Below, in pieces: positions 1 through 13,310 of a stretch of 64,000 nt of DNA. Each line of letters begins with the position of its first letter. The first letter of the stretch is position 1. This stretch comes from Sarcomyxa edulis. Taxonomy: Eukaryota; Basidiomycota; Agaricomycetes; Agaricales; Mycenaceae. The DNA is taken from assembly GCA_009761415.1 (NCBI GenBank), contig QUOL01000019.1, positions 372,001 to 436,000 of the forward strand, in the 5' to 3' direction. Position numbers and translations under genes: made by a program. The notes under the pieces were generated by a model, which made no database searches, was not told where the DNA came from, and saw only the letters and a list, made by a program, of their open reading frames with translations.

Positions 1-528
1 AAGGTAAGCTACAGCATGATATCACACTGACGCAGTGCCATATACAGCGAGATAGTCTGATCTAAGTAAAGCTGTGCGCTGCTAACAGTATCAATAGAAA
101 CCCTCAGGAATTCGAACTTCACCCACTCTCAGGCTACTACTCAAGCTGTTTTCCCATCTATGCCACTATCCCCGTAACCTGACGGCATCCTATGTCTGCT
201 GAGATCTTTGTCACTCCTTATGCATGCAGTGGTCAGCTGGTTAGTCATTACTACGCTTTCGAATTTAGGTTTGTCAACTCGCTGCGAACGTTGAACTCTA
301 GATAACCGGTGAGTCCTACTAGCAGCGACTCATCAAGTCTATTGATTATGATTATCGTTATATTTATCATGAATCTAGATATTTGAGTAACATGAGGCTG
401 CATTCATCCTTATATAACCCGCGCAAAAAGAAAGACTTTGCAAACCCCAATCGTAGTGCTCTGTTCACAACTTACAACCTCTAGCACATCCACCTCGATT
501 TCGTGGTTGGCACGCACATTCCACAACT
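1..528. promoter_or_regulatory. Upstream region of first GFA gene, with TATA box
   Basis: No coding region is visible. A TATA-like element (ttatataacc) begins near 410, about 118 bases before the ATG at 529, a normal distance for a fungal promoter. The stretch near 233-317 resembles 1775-1846, upstream of the second GFA copy: an 18-base match around 233 and 1775, then a shared gtgagtcct at 309 and 1838. The promoter was therefore copied together with the gene. Confidence 0.5.
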
Positions 529-1171
529 ATGTCCGCTGATATCACCGTTGACAAATCCAAACCCTATTTCCCGCTAGCTGGGTGCGCCAGTGACGGCTGG
601 TCTACAGACGGCGAAGCAACAGCTACATGTTTCTGTGGCGCCGTTCAACTGGCATTCGTAAGTCTCACCCTCACCAGTTATTCCTACTGGTCCCTTCCCC
701 GCATTCTCGCAATTATCTTGACTGGCTGACACTATCTCCATACTCCAGCCAACACAGGGCCCAGGTCTCGTCGAGAGCTTCATCTGCCACTGCTCAGACT
801 GCCGCAAACTTACCGCATCCATGTTCGCATCCAATTTCACCGTCGCCGATACACACCTGCAGCACCTACGTGGTCGCGATAACCTTAAGACTTTCGGCCA
901 ATCACACACCGTTGGTCCTGGGTCTGGTAACACCATGACCAACTACTTCTGCTCCACGTGCGGTACACTTATGTATCGCGTCGGCTCTGCTTTTCCTGGA
1001 ATGAGTATCCTTCGTATCGGTACCGTGGATGATTTTAGTTTGCATGAGACGAAGTTGAGGCCTACGTTGGAGCAGTTTACTAAGGATAGGGTGGGGTGGT
1101 TGGTTGAAATTGAGGGGATGAAGCAGGTTGAGGGAAATACTAATGTAGCAGTCGCACCTTTGATAATCTAG
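529..1171 (+). CDS. GFA/CENP-V family zinc protein, copy 1
   Basis: A GFA-domain protein, the fold named after glutathione-dependent formaldehyde-activating enzyme and shared with CENP-V. One intron (658-748) joins to a 183-residue protein. The expected zinc ligands are present: CFCGAVQ (C-x-C), then CHCSDCRK (C-x-C-x2-C) just after the intron, and FCSTCG (C-x2-C) near residue 125. The family binds structural and catalytic zinc and some members act on S-hydroxymethyl-glutathione, but most fungal members have no proven substrate. There is no signal peptide, so it is probably cytosolic. A close paralogue follows in the same orientation at 1999, and an aldehyde dehydrogenase and a short-chain dehydrogenase lie downstream, which fits carbonyl detoxification by inference only. 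The family call is firm; the reaction is not known. Confidence 0.88.
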
Positions 1172-1998
1172 TGTATATCTACGAGACGTTCATGCAGAAT
1201 ACAGAGGCTTCTTGGCAACTTGAACTCTGCCTGTAAGACGATCGTGATGAGACTCTACCATTCAATGTAATGTTTTAGATCCATTGAGAGTCGTCCCTAA
1301 GTCATAATCTAGAGACTTACGATCTGTGCGTTCTTGACGGGTGGCTTGTGCGTTCTTGACGAGTGGCTCGATCATCGATCATCATCGGCGGTTGTTTACT
1401 TTTCACCATGACAGCCAAACAGCCCTCATTTCCACCTCGTTTGGACCTCATCGATCATCGACTTTGCATCAACTCCGAGTCACATATGCTATGGCTGGAC
1501 ACCAGGTTTTCCCAATCACCGGGCATACACCTATGACTCTTTTAGAGAGTACTCTCATGATGAGTTCAAGCCTCAGAGTCAGAATGTTAATGTTGGAAAT
1601 TGGTGAGCCGTATCGTCTTTGCTATCGATTTCGCGTTGACGTCGGTTTACTAGTGCAGAGCAGGTGCTATCGACTTGGATTTTGTTCCAGTTGTAGATAT
1701 CACTTATCTACTACGCCCGTACTAATGCACCTTAGTATGTTCCGATACGGCTCTTCTGAATCTGTGTGCATTGATCAGCTGGTTAGTCATTATCGCTCTG
1801 AATTTGTCAGCTCACGAGGGCACACAAGAAGGGATTAGTGAGTCCTGCAATGACTCGCGAAGTTAACTGATTCTGTGCTATAAAGAATTCCAATCTGTGT
1901 GATTGACTTGCGTAGACACCGAACACCCATCAGAACTGGGGTATCCGAGTCCTTCTCACAACTTGAAATCATCTCAATAGCACCATATACGTATAACC
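1172..1998. other. Spacer between GFA copies, carrying the second promoter
   Basis: A frame of 165 codons is open at 1341-1838 but has no recognisable domain and overlaps DNA similar to the first copy's promoter, so I do not call a gene. A TATA-like ctataaag lies near 1878, about 120 bases before the ATG at 1999, the same spacing as in copy 1. Confidence 0.5.
1326..1369. repeat. Two-copy 22-bp tandem repeat
   Basis: Two adjacent 22-base units, each starting gtgcgttcttgacg, differ at only two positions. They lie in the spacer between the GFA copies. No function can be inferred; it may be a scar of the local duplication. Confidence 0.8.
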
Positions 1999-2660
1999 AT
2001 GTCCGCTACCATCACCATCGATAAATCGAAGCCTTATATTCCTCTAGCTGGATGTGCTAGTGACGGTTGGTCCAAAGAAGACGAAGCCACGGCTACCTGT
2101 TTTTGCGGAGCCGTGCAACTCGCATTCGTAAGTCTTGCCCCATATCTAATTCTCTTTTGTTCTCCTCGTTTGCGTTCTTCCTTCCCCGTCCTGCCTTCAA
2201 GATTCCACATCTAACCATCTACTTATACTTCTCTGAATCTCAGCCGACCCAAGGCCCGGGTCTAGTCGATACGTTCGTCTGCCACTGCACAGACTGTCGC
2301 AAAATCACCGCATCCATGTTCGCATCCAATTTTACCATCGCCGATACACATCTGAAGCACCTGCGTGGTCGCGATAATCTAATGACTTTCAGTCAATCGC
2401 ATACCATCGGGCCTGGGTCAGGCAACACTATGACCAACCACTTCTGTTCTACGTGCGGTTCGCTCATGTATCGCGTCGGTTCTGCGTTCCCGGGTGTGAG
2501 CATCCTGCGTATCGGGACCGTGGACGATTTTAATCTCCATGAGACGAAGTTGAGACCTAGATTGGAACAATTTGTTAAGGATAGGGTGGGCTGGTTGCGT
2601 CCGATCGAGGGGATGAAGCAGGTTGAGGGGAGCGCTTATACAAAGAGGTCGCAGCTTTGA
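1999..2660 (+). CDS. GFA/CENP-V family zinc protein, copy 2
   Basis: Tandem paralogue of the gene at 529. One intron (2128-2243) sits at exactly the same codon as in copy 1 (after the Ala-Phe that follows CFCGAVQ), and the product is 181 residues. The three cysteine clusters are conserved: CFCGAVQ, CHCTDCRK and FCSTCG. Differences are conservative over most of the length (for example SFICHCSDCRK against TFVCHCTDCRK), while the last ten or so residues and the intron have diverged freely. This suggests both copies are under selection. Probably a cytosolic zinc protein with a glutathione-adduct or similar small substrate; the substrate is unproven. Confidence 0.88.
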
Positions 2661-3140
2661 TAAGCTACTAGTAGATAGAGATAGTCCGAGACCTATCAGA
2701 GCAACAAAGATCCTGCTATGGACAATCAACAACGACTTCCAAGTCGGACGTCGGCCCAAACTCTATCCGGTCGTCGAAGCAAGTCTCGATCGCACTTCCA
2801 CCTTCCAACGCAACTACGAGTCCCAATCTATACCATTTGTACATTGTGCGTCGAACGCTGAACGTCGAACGAATGCTGAACGAACGAACGCTACCATTCA
2901 GTCAAGGCCCAAGGGATAGATGGTTACCCGGCACCGGGCATATGCATTTACGATGTGGACAGTGTTGCACCTCGCAGTCTCTCTCTCACAGTCACTCTCA
3001 CATGATGCTTCTCTTGGTCTTCCTGGCCGAGCGTGTGGGACTCTACTAACAGGTACTTATGTATGGGAGAAACATGCTCACAGTCTCTCCATACATCCCG
3101 CACCCTTCCCAAGTCCCACAGGCAGCAAATCCGATAACGC
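2661..3140. other. Intergenic, 480 bases
   Basis: Between the second GFA gene and the aldehyde dehydrogenase. Short open frames have no family resemblance. There is a local echo near 2846-2890 (cgaacgctgaacgtcgaacg and variants). I see no clear TATA element. Confidence 0.4.
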
Positions 3141-5143
<2,003 letters not shown>

Positions 5144-5698
5144 CTACTTGAGGTGTGGAATCTCATGTTCTATGATCTCAATTTATATTATCGTTGCATG
5201 TGTGTGAGTCGTCTGTTTGTGTGTTTTCTTTCTCTTTGTTGGGCCCTCCCGTGTGTATATTGCTCGTCGACGATCACGAAGGTCAAAGGCGATACAATGA
5301 ATCCGCTCGACGCAGCACACATTGAAGATATGATCTCACCTCCAAGCTCTCTACCGTCATTAAAGCTCGTTGCAGTACCGAAGGCGCGTGATTGTTTGTT
5401 AATGTGCTTTAGAATATGATAGAGTCGGTAGTTGCAAGAAAGGATACTTCGATTGGGTTGAGACTATGTGCATGGATAGATATCAGTCTCGGGGGCTTAC
5501 CGTGGGCGGTCTTACCAATACTTGCATACCGTATACATTACTCATGTAATGAGCAGTTACGCGTACCGGCATGATATGATCTCGGCGAGATTGCATTGCA
5601 TGCTATGCTATGTAAATATAAAGGAAGATAGAGCTAGCGTTCAGCGGCAGAACACAACTAGCATACCTCCACACTACCAGATACCAACGTCGACATCA
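5144..5698. promoter_or_regulatory. Intergenic with promoter of the SDR gene
   Basis: No gene is seen in these 555 bases. An aaatataaagg element at about 5614-5624 lies roughly 80 bases before the ATG at 5699 and is a good TATA candidate. Confidence 0.45.
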
Positions 5699-6568
5699 AT
5701 GACAACCCAACTCGCAAAGATCGTCCTCGTCACAGGCGGGAACAACGGCATAGGCTACGAGACCGTCAAGGCATTAGTACAATCCAACAAGACCTATCAC
5801 ATCCTTCTCGGCAGTCGGTCCCTCGAGAAAGCCAAGGTAGCGATCGAGAACCTTCAGAAGGAATTTCCAGAGTCGACCAACACGGTCGAAGCGGTCGAAG
5901 TGGATCTCACTAGTGACCAGTCGATTGAGAAGGCTTTCGGGCAGGTGCAAGCCAGTCCAGGGCGTCTCGACGTGCTGATCAACAACGCAGGTATGCACAC
6001 ACGTCTCTCTGTACCTTGCGATGTTCCAACGCTGATGAACGTTTCTTCGTGGCCAGGGGCCACTTTTGACTTGGAATACATCGCTGGAAAAGGGTCTCTC
6101 CGCGAATCCTTCACCAAAGCGTACGACGTGAACCTCGCGGGGACACACGTCCTCACCTGGACATTCATTCCACTTTTACTCAAATCAACCGACCCTCGGT
6201 TGATCTTCGTAGCAGGTCTCGCCAATCAAACGCAAGCAAGCAAGGCGTACTTCCCTACGCCGCCTCAGCCGGCTGGATGGCCCAAGAAGATGAACTTTGA
6301 GACGATTGGATACCGCTGCAGCAAGACGGCGTTGAATATGTTGATGTTGGATTGGAACCACAAGTTGAAGGAGGATGGGGTGAAAGTATGGAGTGTCGCG
6401 CCTGGGTTCTTGGCTACAGGGTTAGGAGGTATATCGCGAGAAAAGGCAGAAGCGATGGGGGCGGGACATCCGAGTATTGGTGGGGAGGTGATCAGGAGTG
6501 TTGTAGAAGGCAAACGAGATGCTGATGTGGGGAAAATTGTTAACAGGGATGGGATATCGACATTTTGA
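5699..6568 (+). CDS. Short-chain dehydrogenase/reductase
   Basis: Classical Rossmann-fold SDR of 267 residues. The ATG at 5699 is chosen because it directly precedes the first beta strand (KIVLVTGGNNGIG, the cofactor Gly motif); an upstream in-frame ATG at 5522 would add an unlikely leader. A 66-base intron (5991-6056) has no in-frame stop; removing it gives NNAGATFD, the expected NNAG motif. The active-site Tyr and Lys are in YRCSK, and the structural Asn is in DVNLAGTH. The catalytic Ser normally found on strand 5 is not obvious: that segment reads RLIFVAGLANQTQ, with Ala at the expected place. The substrate is unknown, and activity may be reduced or use another residue. It follows the aldehyde dehydrogenase on the same strand. 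Confidence 0.85.
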   Translation: MTTQLAKIVLVTGGNNGIGYETVKALVQSNKTYHILLGSRSLEKAKVAIENLQKEFPESTNTVEAVEVDLTSDQSIEKAFGQVQASPGRLDVLINNAGMHTRLSVPCDVPTLMNVSSWPGATFDLEYIAGKGSLRESFTKAYDVNLAGTHVLTWTFIPLLLKSTDPRLIFVAGLANQTQASKAYFPTPPQPAGWPKKMNFETIGYRCSKTALNMLMLDWNHKLKEDGVKVWSVAPGFLATGLGGISREKAEAMGAGHPSIGGEVIRSVVEGKRDADVGKIVNRDGISTF

Positions 6569-6739
6569 CGGTGCTATCCCAGTTTATGTAGCACGATAGA
6601 GGGCTATGAAAGACCTGAGGCTCGAAATTGAGATATGTAGACTTTCGAAGATTTTGAGAATTTGAGAAGAGAAGAGCCGGCGGCAGACCCGAGCTGCTCT
6701 TGTCAGGGAACAGCCATCTTCAAATCCTACTCTCATGCT

Positions 6740-8039
6740 ATGGACGCGCAACATCCCTTCAGAATTGAACCCTTGGCAGAGCTTCAAGGTACCATCCAAT
6801 CTACACCGTCAAATCACCTGCTAACCAATGTATTGCAGGCCATGATGACCGCGCCTGGCACGTCGCTTGGAATCCGACAAAACCTATCCTCGCATCCTGT
6901 TCTGCCGATAAATCTGTTCGTTTATACAACTACCGATCTATCCCAGACTCGCAGGATATGAGTTTCTCACATATGACCACCATACCGACAGGACACAATA
7001 AGACTGTTCGTGCAATAGCATGGGCTCCGTCGGGGAATACTCTAGCTACGGCTTCTTTTGATGCAAATATCGGGATATGGGAGCAGGAGGCGGATGAAGA
7101 TGCAGATGAGGATGGGGGCTCTGCGAAAGGTGACTGGGAATGTGTGAGTTTGTTGGAAGGTCATGAGACGGAGTGCAAGAGTGTTGCATATTCGAGTTCG
7201 GGGACGCTTTTAGCAAGTTGCAGTCGTGATAAGACGGTTTGGATATGGGAGGGTGTGTGCGTTTCGCTCTTTCCTTCTCTCGAAGTTGCAGACTGACGTT
7301 GTGTTTCTGGCAGTCCATCCCGACTCTGATTTCGAATGCATGAGTGTCCTTATGGAACATTCTCAAGATGTCAAATGCGTCGCATGGCATCCAACAGAAG
7401 AGGTCGATATATTTCTCTCTCTGTATGTGAAAGCCCCTCCAGAACTCATGCATCCCTCAGATCCTCGCATCTGCTTCCTACGATGATACGATAAAACTCT
7501 ACGTTGACGATCCTTCGGACGATTGGTTTTGTTTCACGACTCTCACTGGCCACACTTCGACCGTATGGTCAATTGCTTGGGCTCCTGGGGGTGGATATCT
7601 GGCATCGGCATCTGACGATCGGACGATCAGGATATGGAAGAGAGTGGGCGAGCATAAATGGGAGTGCGTGTTGATTTTAAACGGGCATGAACGAAGCGTC
7701 TATTCTGTAAGTTGGGGGTTGGGGAAAAGCCAAAATGAAGGAAGCCTGGGCTGGATAGCTAGTGTGGGAGGCGATGGGAAGATCAATGTTTGGGAGCTCA
7801 CCGTAAGCTCCATCTACTTATCTACGTTCGCCGTCTTGACCCTCTTGTTTTTGCTCACTCAGGAAGTACCAACAAATACCACTCCGACATATACACTTAT
7901 TGCTAGCCTTTCTTCTGCACATGGTGTTCATGATGTTAATGCCGCCGTATGGTGTCCTCGGCCGGGCCTTGAAGACCTCTTGGCTACCGCTGGCGATGAT
8001 GGTGCTGCGAGGGTATGGCGAGTCTGCGCAGCTCCCTGA
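6740..8039 (+). CDS. CIA1: Cytosolic iron-sulfur assembly WD40 protein CIA1
   Basis: Seven-bladed WD40 propeller of the cytosolic iron-sulfur assembly targeting complex, which delivers Fe-S clusters to cytosolic and nuclear apoproteins. The start at 6740 gives MDAQHPF followed by [18 protein letters not shown], the typical first blade of CIA1, once the intron at about 6788-6837 is removed. Later blades include [68 protein letters not shown] and [10 protein letters not shown]. An acidic loop ([11 protein letters not shown]) sits in blade 2. About four introns; the ends match the family, so the gene looks complete. It runs head to tail with the ubiquitin hydrolase downstream. Confidence 0.93.
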
Positions 8040-8414
8040 GGCTTGAGATACAGCTCGAGAAGCTCAAGGCTGAGAGGAACAGATGGAGATATATACGAAT
8101 ATAATATAACATTATTGCGAGAATTCCTCAAAATTGAATCATGAAGAAGACTCATCTCCGTGATCATTTCAATCGATCAGACGAGCGTGCCTGAGCCTGA
8201 AGTTGCCCCTCAAAGTCAAGTTGGCGCCCACCATCATCCCCACTTGTGAATGTCGGTTTTATGAGCCACTTGGATCCGCAGTACTATTAGTACACGTCCC
8301 ATCTCTCTCTGTTGAAAATCTGCTTCATTCTGACACCATTTTGACATCCCCCGTCGCCCGGTATTTGACGGGACACTACACGGCTCGCCTACTCACGCAC
8401 TCGCCATTCAAACG
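8040..8414. other. Intergenic, 375 bases
   Basis: Spacer between CIA1 and the ubiquitin hydrolase. No convincing coding signal or TATA box was seen. Confidence 0.4.
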
Positions 8415-11400
8415 ATGGCGAAACCAAAACCAAAAGCGAAACATCAAACGGCTCAGGAGATATACAGGGCCAGGAGGCAAAAAGAAGAACAAGAGAGATT
8501 CGCTCTACTCCCTCCAGGTCTTTATAATCATGGGAATACTTGTTTCATGAATTCTGTTCTACAAGGCGTGCGTGTTCTCTTGCGCTTTTTTCTCGCTCGT
8601 AACTCACCTATCCACGTTACTGTATCTCTTACTGACTATCACTCCCCCACCCACAGTTAATCGCCACCCGCCTACTATCAGAATTAGTCCTTCATCCGTC
8701 CATACCCCCGACCCCACAATACACACACGCATACACCATCCTCGCACGACGATCACCGCAGCTAACCAATGGACACGGGTTAGGCGGGGAATATGAGATG
8801 AAGTGGGTGGAAGGCATGCCTCTCGGGGATGTGTTTCTCCAATTCATGCGGAAGGCGTGGGGGATTCAGATGGATCATCGGAGGGAGAATTTGAGTCCCA
8901 AGTGAGTCCAGTTCAAGGTATACGCTCTGTGATGTGGTGTGGTTGCGTGTGCCACTTTATACTGATAGCTTTTGTTCTTGAAAGAGAGATCCTTGTCCCG
9001 CTGGGTAAGAAGTATGATCAATATCTCGATTTCGCTCAACAGGATGCCCATGAGTTTTTGAGGCAGCTCCTTGATGCTATGCGTATGGAGGAACTGGATG
9101 TATGTAGCTCTCTCTATCTCTTCACCAAATCTCTGAACGTGATGTTGACTTGACATCCGTAGATCATCAAAAAACGACAACCCCCTCCTCCGCCACCACC
9201 ACACAAGAAACGACGTCGGACGACTCTCACACCAGCCGAACAAAAACACCCCGATACAGATACGCCCGATGTGCCCAATCTCCCTCCACCTCCATCACCA
9301 CCTCTACCACCACCCATAGCGGAACAAGATAAACTCATCTCCCTCGCTGACATGATTTTCGGAGGAAGACTCACTAGTATCCTCGTCTGTCAGAAATGCA
9401 AACACATCTCCCAATCATACGAGGACTTCAACGATCTAAGTCTCAGTATCAAACCGGAGGATTATACACGGGAGAGGAAACGACATCGTTTGTTCAATTT
9501 TGCCAAGAAATTGGCTTCCTTTCCGTCCCCTTCCCCGTCCCCGTCTCCGTCTCCATCGCCGTCCTCATTTCCTGCGAACTTCCAGGAGATCCATCGAGCG
9601 GCGTCGGTTCCTCCGAGTCCACGTGGACAGGACCTTGGAGATAGACATGATCCGCCTATTGAGTATACGCAAGGTAGAAGGCGGAGTTTGGAGGTGGTGT
9701 CGTTGAAGGAGGGAGATGGTGTGCAGCACGAGCATGAGCGTGAGCAGGGGCATGAGCATGAGAGTGATGGGTCTTCTTCGGCTTCGCCGCCGGTCACTGA
9801 GGAGAGTAGGCATGTTGAGTTTGTGGATCAGCCTCCGGGTGAGGGTGAGAAGGAGGAGAAGAAGCATAGACATCGGGACAAGGACAAGGACAAGGACAAA
9901 GATAAAGACGACGACAATGAGGTGTTCAAGAAGATTGGAAGGCGGATAAGTATAACGATGAAGTTAGGGAAAGTACCAAAGGAGAGGAAGAGTAGGTCGA
10001 GGGATAGAGTGCTTTCGGGAGATTTTGGACATCCATCTCAATTCGAAGGAGGACGCGATGGTAGTCCAAAGCCGGACGTAGGGTTATTCCATCATAAAGA
10101 GGATTCTATCCCGGAAGGAATAGTCATCTCCCCATCTCCGAAAACTCCCAAATTTCCTCGTCCAGTATCCCCCTTTCAACGACTCTCGACTTCGGCTCCT
10201 CAGATCACAGAAATTCCTCGTAAACGCAGCAAACTCCCGAAACCGTCTGCCGCAGAAGCTGAATACCTTCGACAGATTCTCGCAGACGTCACTCCATCAT
10301 CAGCCAATCCTTTCGCCCTTTTCAAACCGTCCTCCCATCACGGTCATCACCATTCTGTCACCCCACCGGCGTCGTTCCCTACTACTGCGCAGAGTTTATG
10401 GTTGAAAATGGGGCAACTTCCTGGAATTGAAGAGTGTTTGAGGATGTTCACTGCAGTTGAAGTTCTTGATGGGGAGAATATGGTGGGATGTCGTCGGTGT
10501 TGGAAACTGGAGAATGGAGTGTATGTTCCACGGCGTAATGAAGATGGTACCTGTCCAGACGAAGATTCAGATAGTGACGAGCATACGATTCCTTCGTCTG
10601 GCCCTTCAGAAGTAACAGCCGCTTCTCCTAACGGAGCGTTTCCGAAACACACTCCCACCATCCGCCCTCAATCTTCTTCTGCCCCGTCTTCTCCAGCACC
10701 TACAACGCCCATTCCCATATCCGCCTCAAATCCTGACTTTTCCTTATACTCACATCTGAACCTCAGCGAGGGCACCTCCGTATCCTCATTACCGACCACC
10801 CTGGCCTCCACACCCGGTTCAGGCGTCAGCGACGACATATCTGCCCTAGATCTAAGCTCACCCGACCGACGCGCATCAACACCAGGCGGTCTCCCCATAC
10901 CTCTGATATCCACCACCGCCCCAGAATCCCCTACAACAGCACGTCCTTTCTCTATCGACCACAATGGTGATGAACGCGTCCACGAGTACTCGGATATCAT
11001 CGCGATGCCCAGACCGATCCGCCACAAACATTCACCGCTCGTCCCGGTCGAATCGATAGACTCTTTACGCACGCCCAAGATGAATCATAGGACTCAGCGG
11101 GCGGAGGCGGCTGAGTTAGAGAGCATGAGTATGAGTGCACCGACAACTGATGATAGCTCTGGGGATGAGAGTGATGCGTCGGTGGCTACCACTGCACGCT
11201 CTGATGTATCTGCTCCTTCTGTCGCATCCACGTCGACTTCTGCTGGAGTTTCAAGTTCACATACTGATACGCATTCTCATCCGGCGATGCTTCATCCGAA
11301 AAAACCGAAACAAGTTATAATGCGACCGGCGTATAAACGCTACCTCATCGCTACGCCACCTCCGGTTCTCGTCATTCACCTGAAAAGGTTTCAACAACTC

Positions 11401-11996
11401 TCAAAGACACCTTTCATGTCGTTTTCTCATGGGTTTAAGAAACTGGAGGATTATGTCACGTTTCCTGAGATTCTGGACTTGACGCCGTTCCTTGCGCCGA
11501 AGAAGGAAGATTTTGGGTTGGGTAAGAAGAAGGGGAAAGAAAAGGTCAAAGATAAAGACGATTCGAAAGATAAAGAAAAGTTGAGCGAGAGCAACGGCAA
11601 AGGAAAGACACCAGAAAAGTGCATATACCGCTTGTACGCTGTAGTGGTTCACATTGGTAACATGGTGAGTCCTATCTGCGATTTTATAGACGTTCGTGTT
11701 TGAACTGAAAACTCTGTCTATAGCTTGGTGGTCATTATATTGCCTACACCGCTCTTCCAACCCCACCTTCACCCACCCAGACCGAAACATCCTCTTCTTC
11801 AAAATCCCAGCCTGCCACCCCAGCTGCAGCTTTGGAGACTTCCACGTCCCCCTTAGATCACACCTCTACGCCCAATCTCAACCCAACTCCCCAGGAAAGA
11901 CAATGGGCATACATAAGCGATACCATTGTCCGCGTAACCACGCTCGACGAAGTTCTCAAAGCGAAGGCTTACATCTGTATGTACGAGCGGATCTGA
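8415..11996 (+). CDS. Ubiquitin carboxyl-terminal hydrolase, USP family
   Basis: Deubiquitinase that removes ubiquitin from substrates, probably nuclear or cytosolic. A basic N-terminus (MAKPKPKAKHQTAQ) leads to the Cys box GLYNHGNTCFMNSVLQ, whose Cys is the nucleophile. After introns come DFAQQDAHEFLRQLLDAM and FGGRLTSILVCQKCKHIS. The His box is split by an intron after HIGNM and reads LGGHYIAYTAL, and the third catalytic residue lies in WAYISDTIV. Two C-x2-C pairs (CQKC near 9390, CRRC near 10490) fit the USP zinc ribbon. Between the boxes sits a long disordered insert of about 600 residues with Ser-Pro repeats (9522-9565), a Lys-Asp repeat (about 9880-9910) and Ser-rich tracts, giving about 1,050 residues in all. 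Closest in style to the USP16/45 or yeast Ubp group, but I do not assign a symbol. Confidence 0.9.
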
Positions 11997-12391
11997 AAAA
12001 ACAATCCCAACCCAACTTCCTTTGTGTTTGTGTTATTTATCCTCTTTCGCATTTGCTTATTGGACCCGTTCTTGCTCATCGCCCGACACAGTACATACGC
12101 ACTCATCTGCATCTGCATCCGCATCTTCACCTTCATCTTCGCACCGCACCGCACTGCACATACATTGTTTATCTCATGATACCCTATCTTTTTTAAGGCT
12201 CTCTCGTTTGTTAGATACACGATTGGGTAACAACTAAATGTAACTACTATATGTATGGTATGTATCAAACTCCCTGCTTAATTCATCCAGGACTCTGATT
12301 GGTATCCTAGTGGACGATGTTATAGTGCACATGTGATTAGAATTGCTCAGTTGATATCATGTAATGAAGAACTATGTAGCGTGATGAATGA
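11997..12391. other. Convergent intergenic region
   Basis: Holds the 3' ends of the ubiquitin hydrolase (plus) and SWC5 (minus). It contains imperfect short repeats (tgcatctgcatccgcatctt near 12110). No gene was seen. Confidence 0.4.
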
Positions 12392-13310
12392 CTACGGTCT
12401 CCGACGTTTACTAGACTTACTAGCTTCAATAGTAGCCTCCTTCCTCTCTTCGACCCTCTGTAGAAAATCCACTTTCTCAAGGTAACCTCCACCTCGTCGA
12501 TTAGCTTCCAATTCGTCGTTCAGACCAGAGCCTTGTATGTGGGCGCGCCAATCCATGGCCGACTTTTCGAGCGTCGATATTCTCTTCGCTTTAGTTTGGG
12601 ACGTCGGATTGGGTAGGGAAGAAAGCGATAGTTTCGATTTACGAGGGCCAGGTCGCTTACCGGTGAGTTTGGGTGGGATGGCCTCTGTGGATGAAGACGC
12701 CGTCGAAATTGGAACCGAGGCCGTGATCGAAGCGTCAAGGTGGGTAGGAGGAGGCGTCGAAACGACAGTTGTATCCTCAAAAGGTTGCCATATTGGCCAT
12801 TTCTTTGCCTCTGGAGAATCTTCAGGAACCTCCACGACTTCTCTAGGACCACGGGAAATCAGCCACTGAATTCGGCATGCAAGAAGACCGTCCATACACA
12901 ACTTCTTCTCCTGCAAAACGATATCGTTTCTCCACCTTTACCATCGTTACTGGAGGAGCTTCAGACCTTTCCACGACAGGGTTTGTTACAGATGCCTGGA
13001 AACTTGCCCATAGTGCCTCGCGTTGTCTGACAATGTAAGGTCCAGCCCTTATACAAAATCAATGCTTTAGATGCATACAATTTCTTAGCAGCTTCATCTT
13101 CCTCTGTCAGCTGTGGGGAAGCAGTCCGAGGTCGTTTGGCATCACGTTCGTCATCGGAGGAGGAGTCGTTATCTGTTTTATAGTTCAAGACAAAGATAAA
13201 TTAGGGTGCAATCTGAATGATTCACCATCGTTATCTGGTGGCACATAGTCTTCATCGTCCTCAGAGTCTTCATCGTGGAGTGTTGGGGGAATCGCAGAGC
13301 TCGAGCTCAT
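12392..13310 (-). CDS. SWC5: SWR1-complex subunit SWC5 (BCNT/CFDP1 domain)
   Basis: Subunit of the SWR1 remodeler that exchanges H2A for H2A.Z in nucleosomes. The acidic N-terminus (MSSSSAIPPTLHDEDSEDDE, a histone-binding-like acidic patch) is followed after an intron by DNDSSSDDERDAKRPR. Introns then restore ALWASFQASVTNPVVE and KVEKRYRFAGEEVVEV, both typical of the family. The C-terminal BCNT box is clear: RISTLEKSAMDWRAHIQ, then GYLEKVDFLQRVEERK. The length is about 260 residues and it ends in a basic tail. The unspliced frames contain stops in the middle, but splice sites resolve all of them. The start at 13310 is the first ATG before the acidic stretch. Confidence 0.88.

Noticed and set aside
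1341..1838. 165-codon open frame between the two GFA genes
   Set aside because: No domain, no codon pattern of a gene, and it overlaps DNA that matches the promoter of the first GFA copy.
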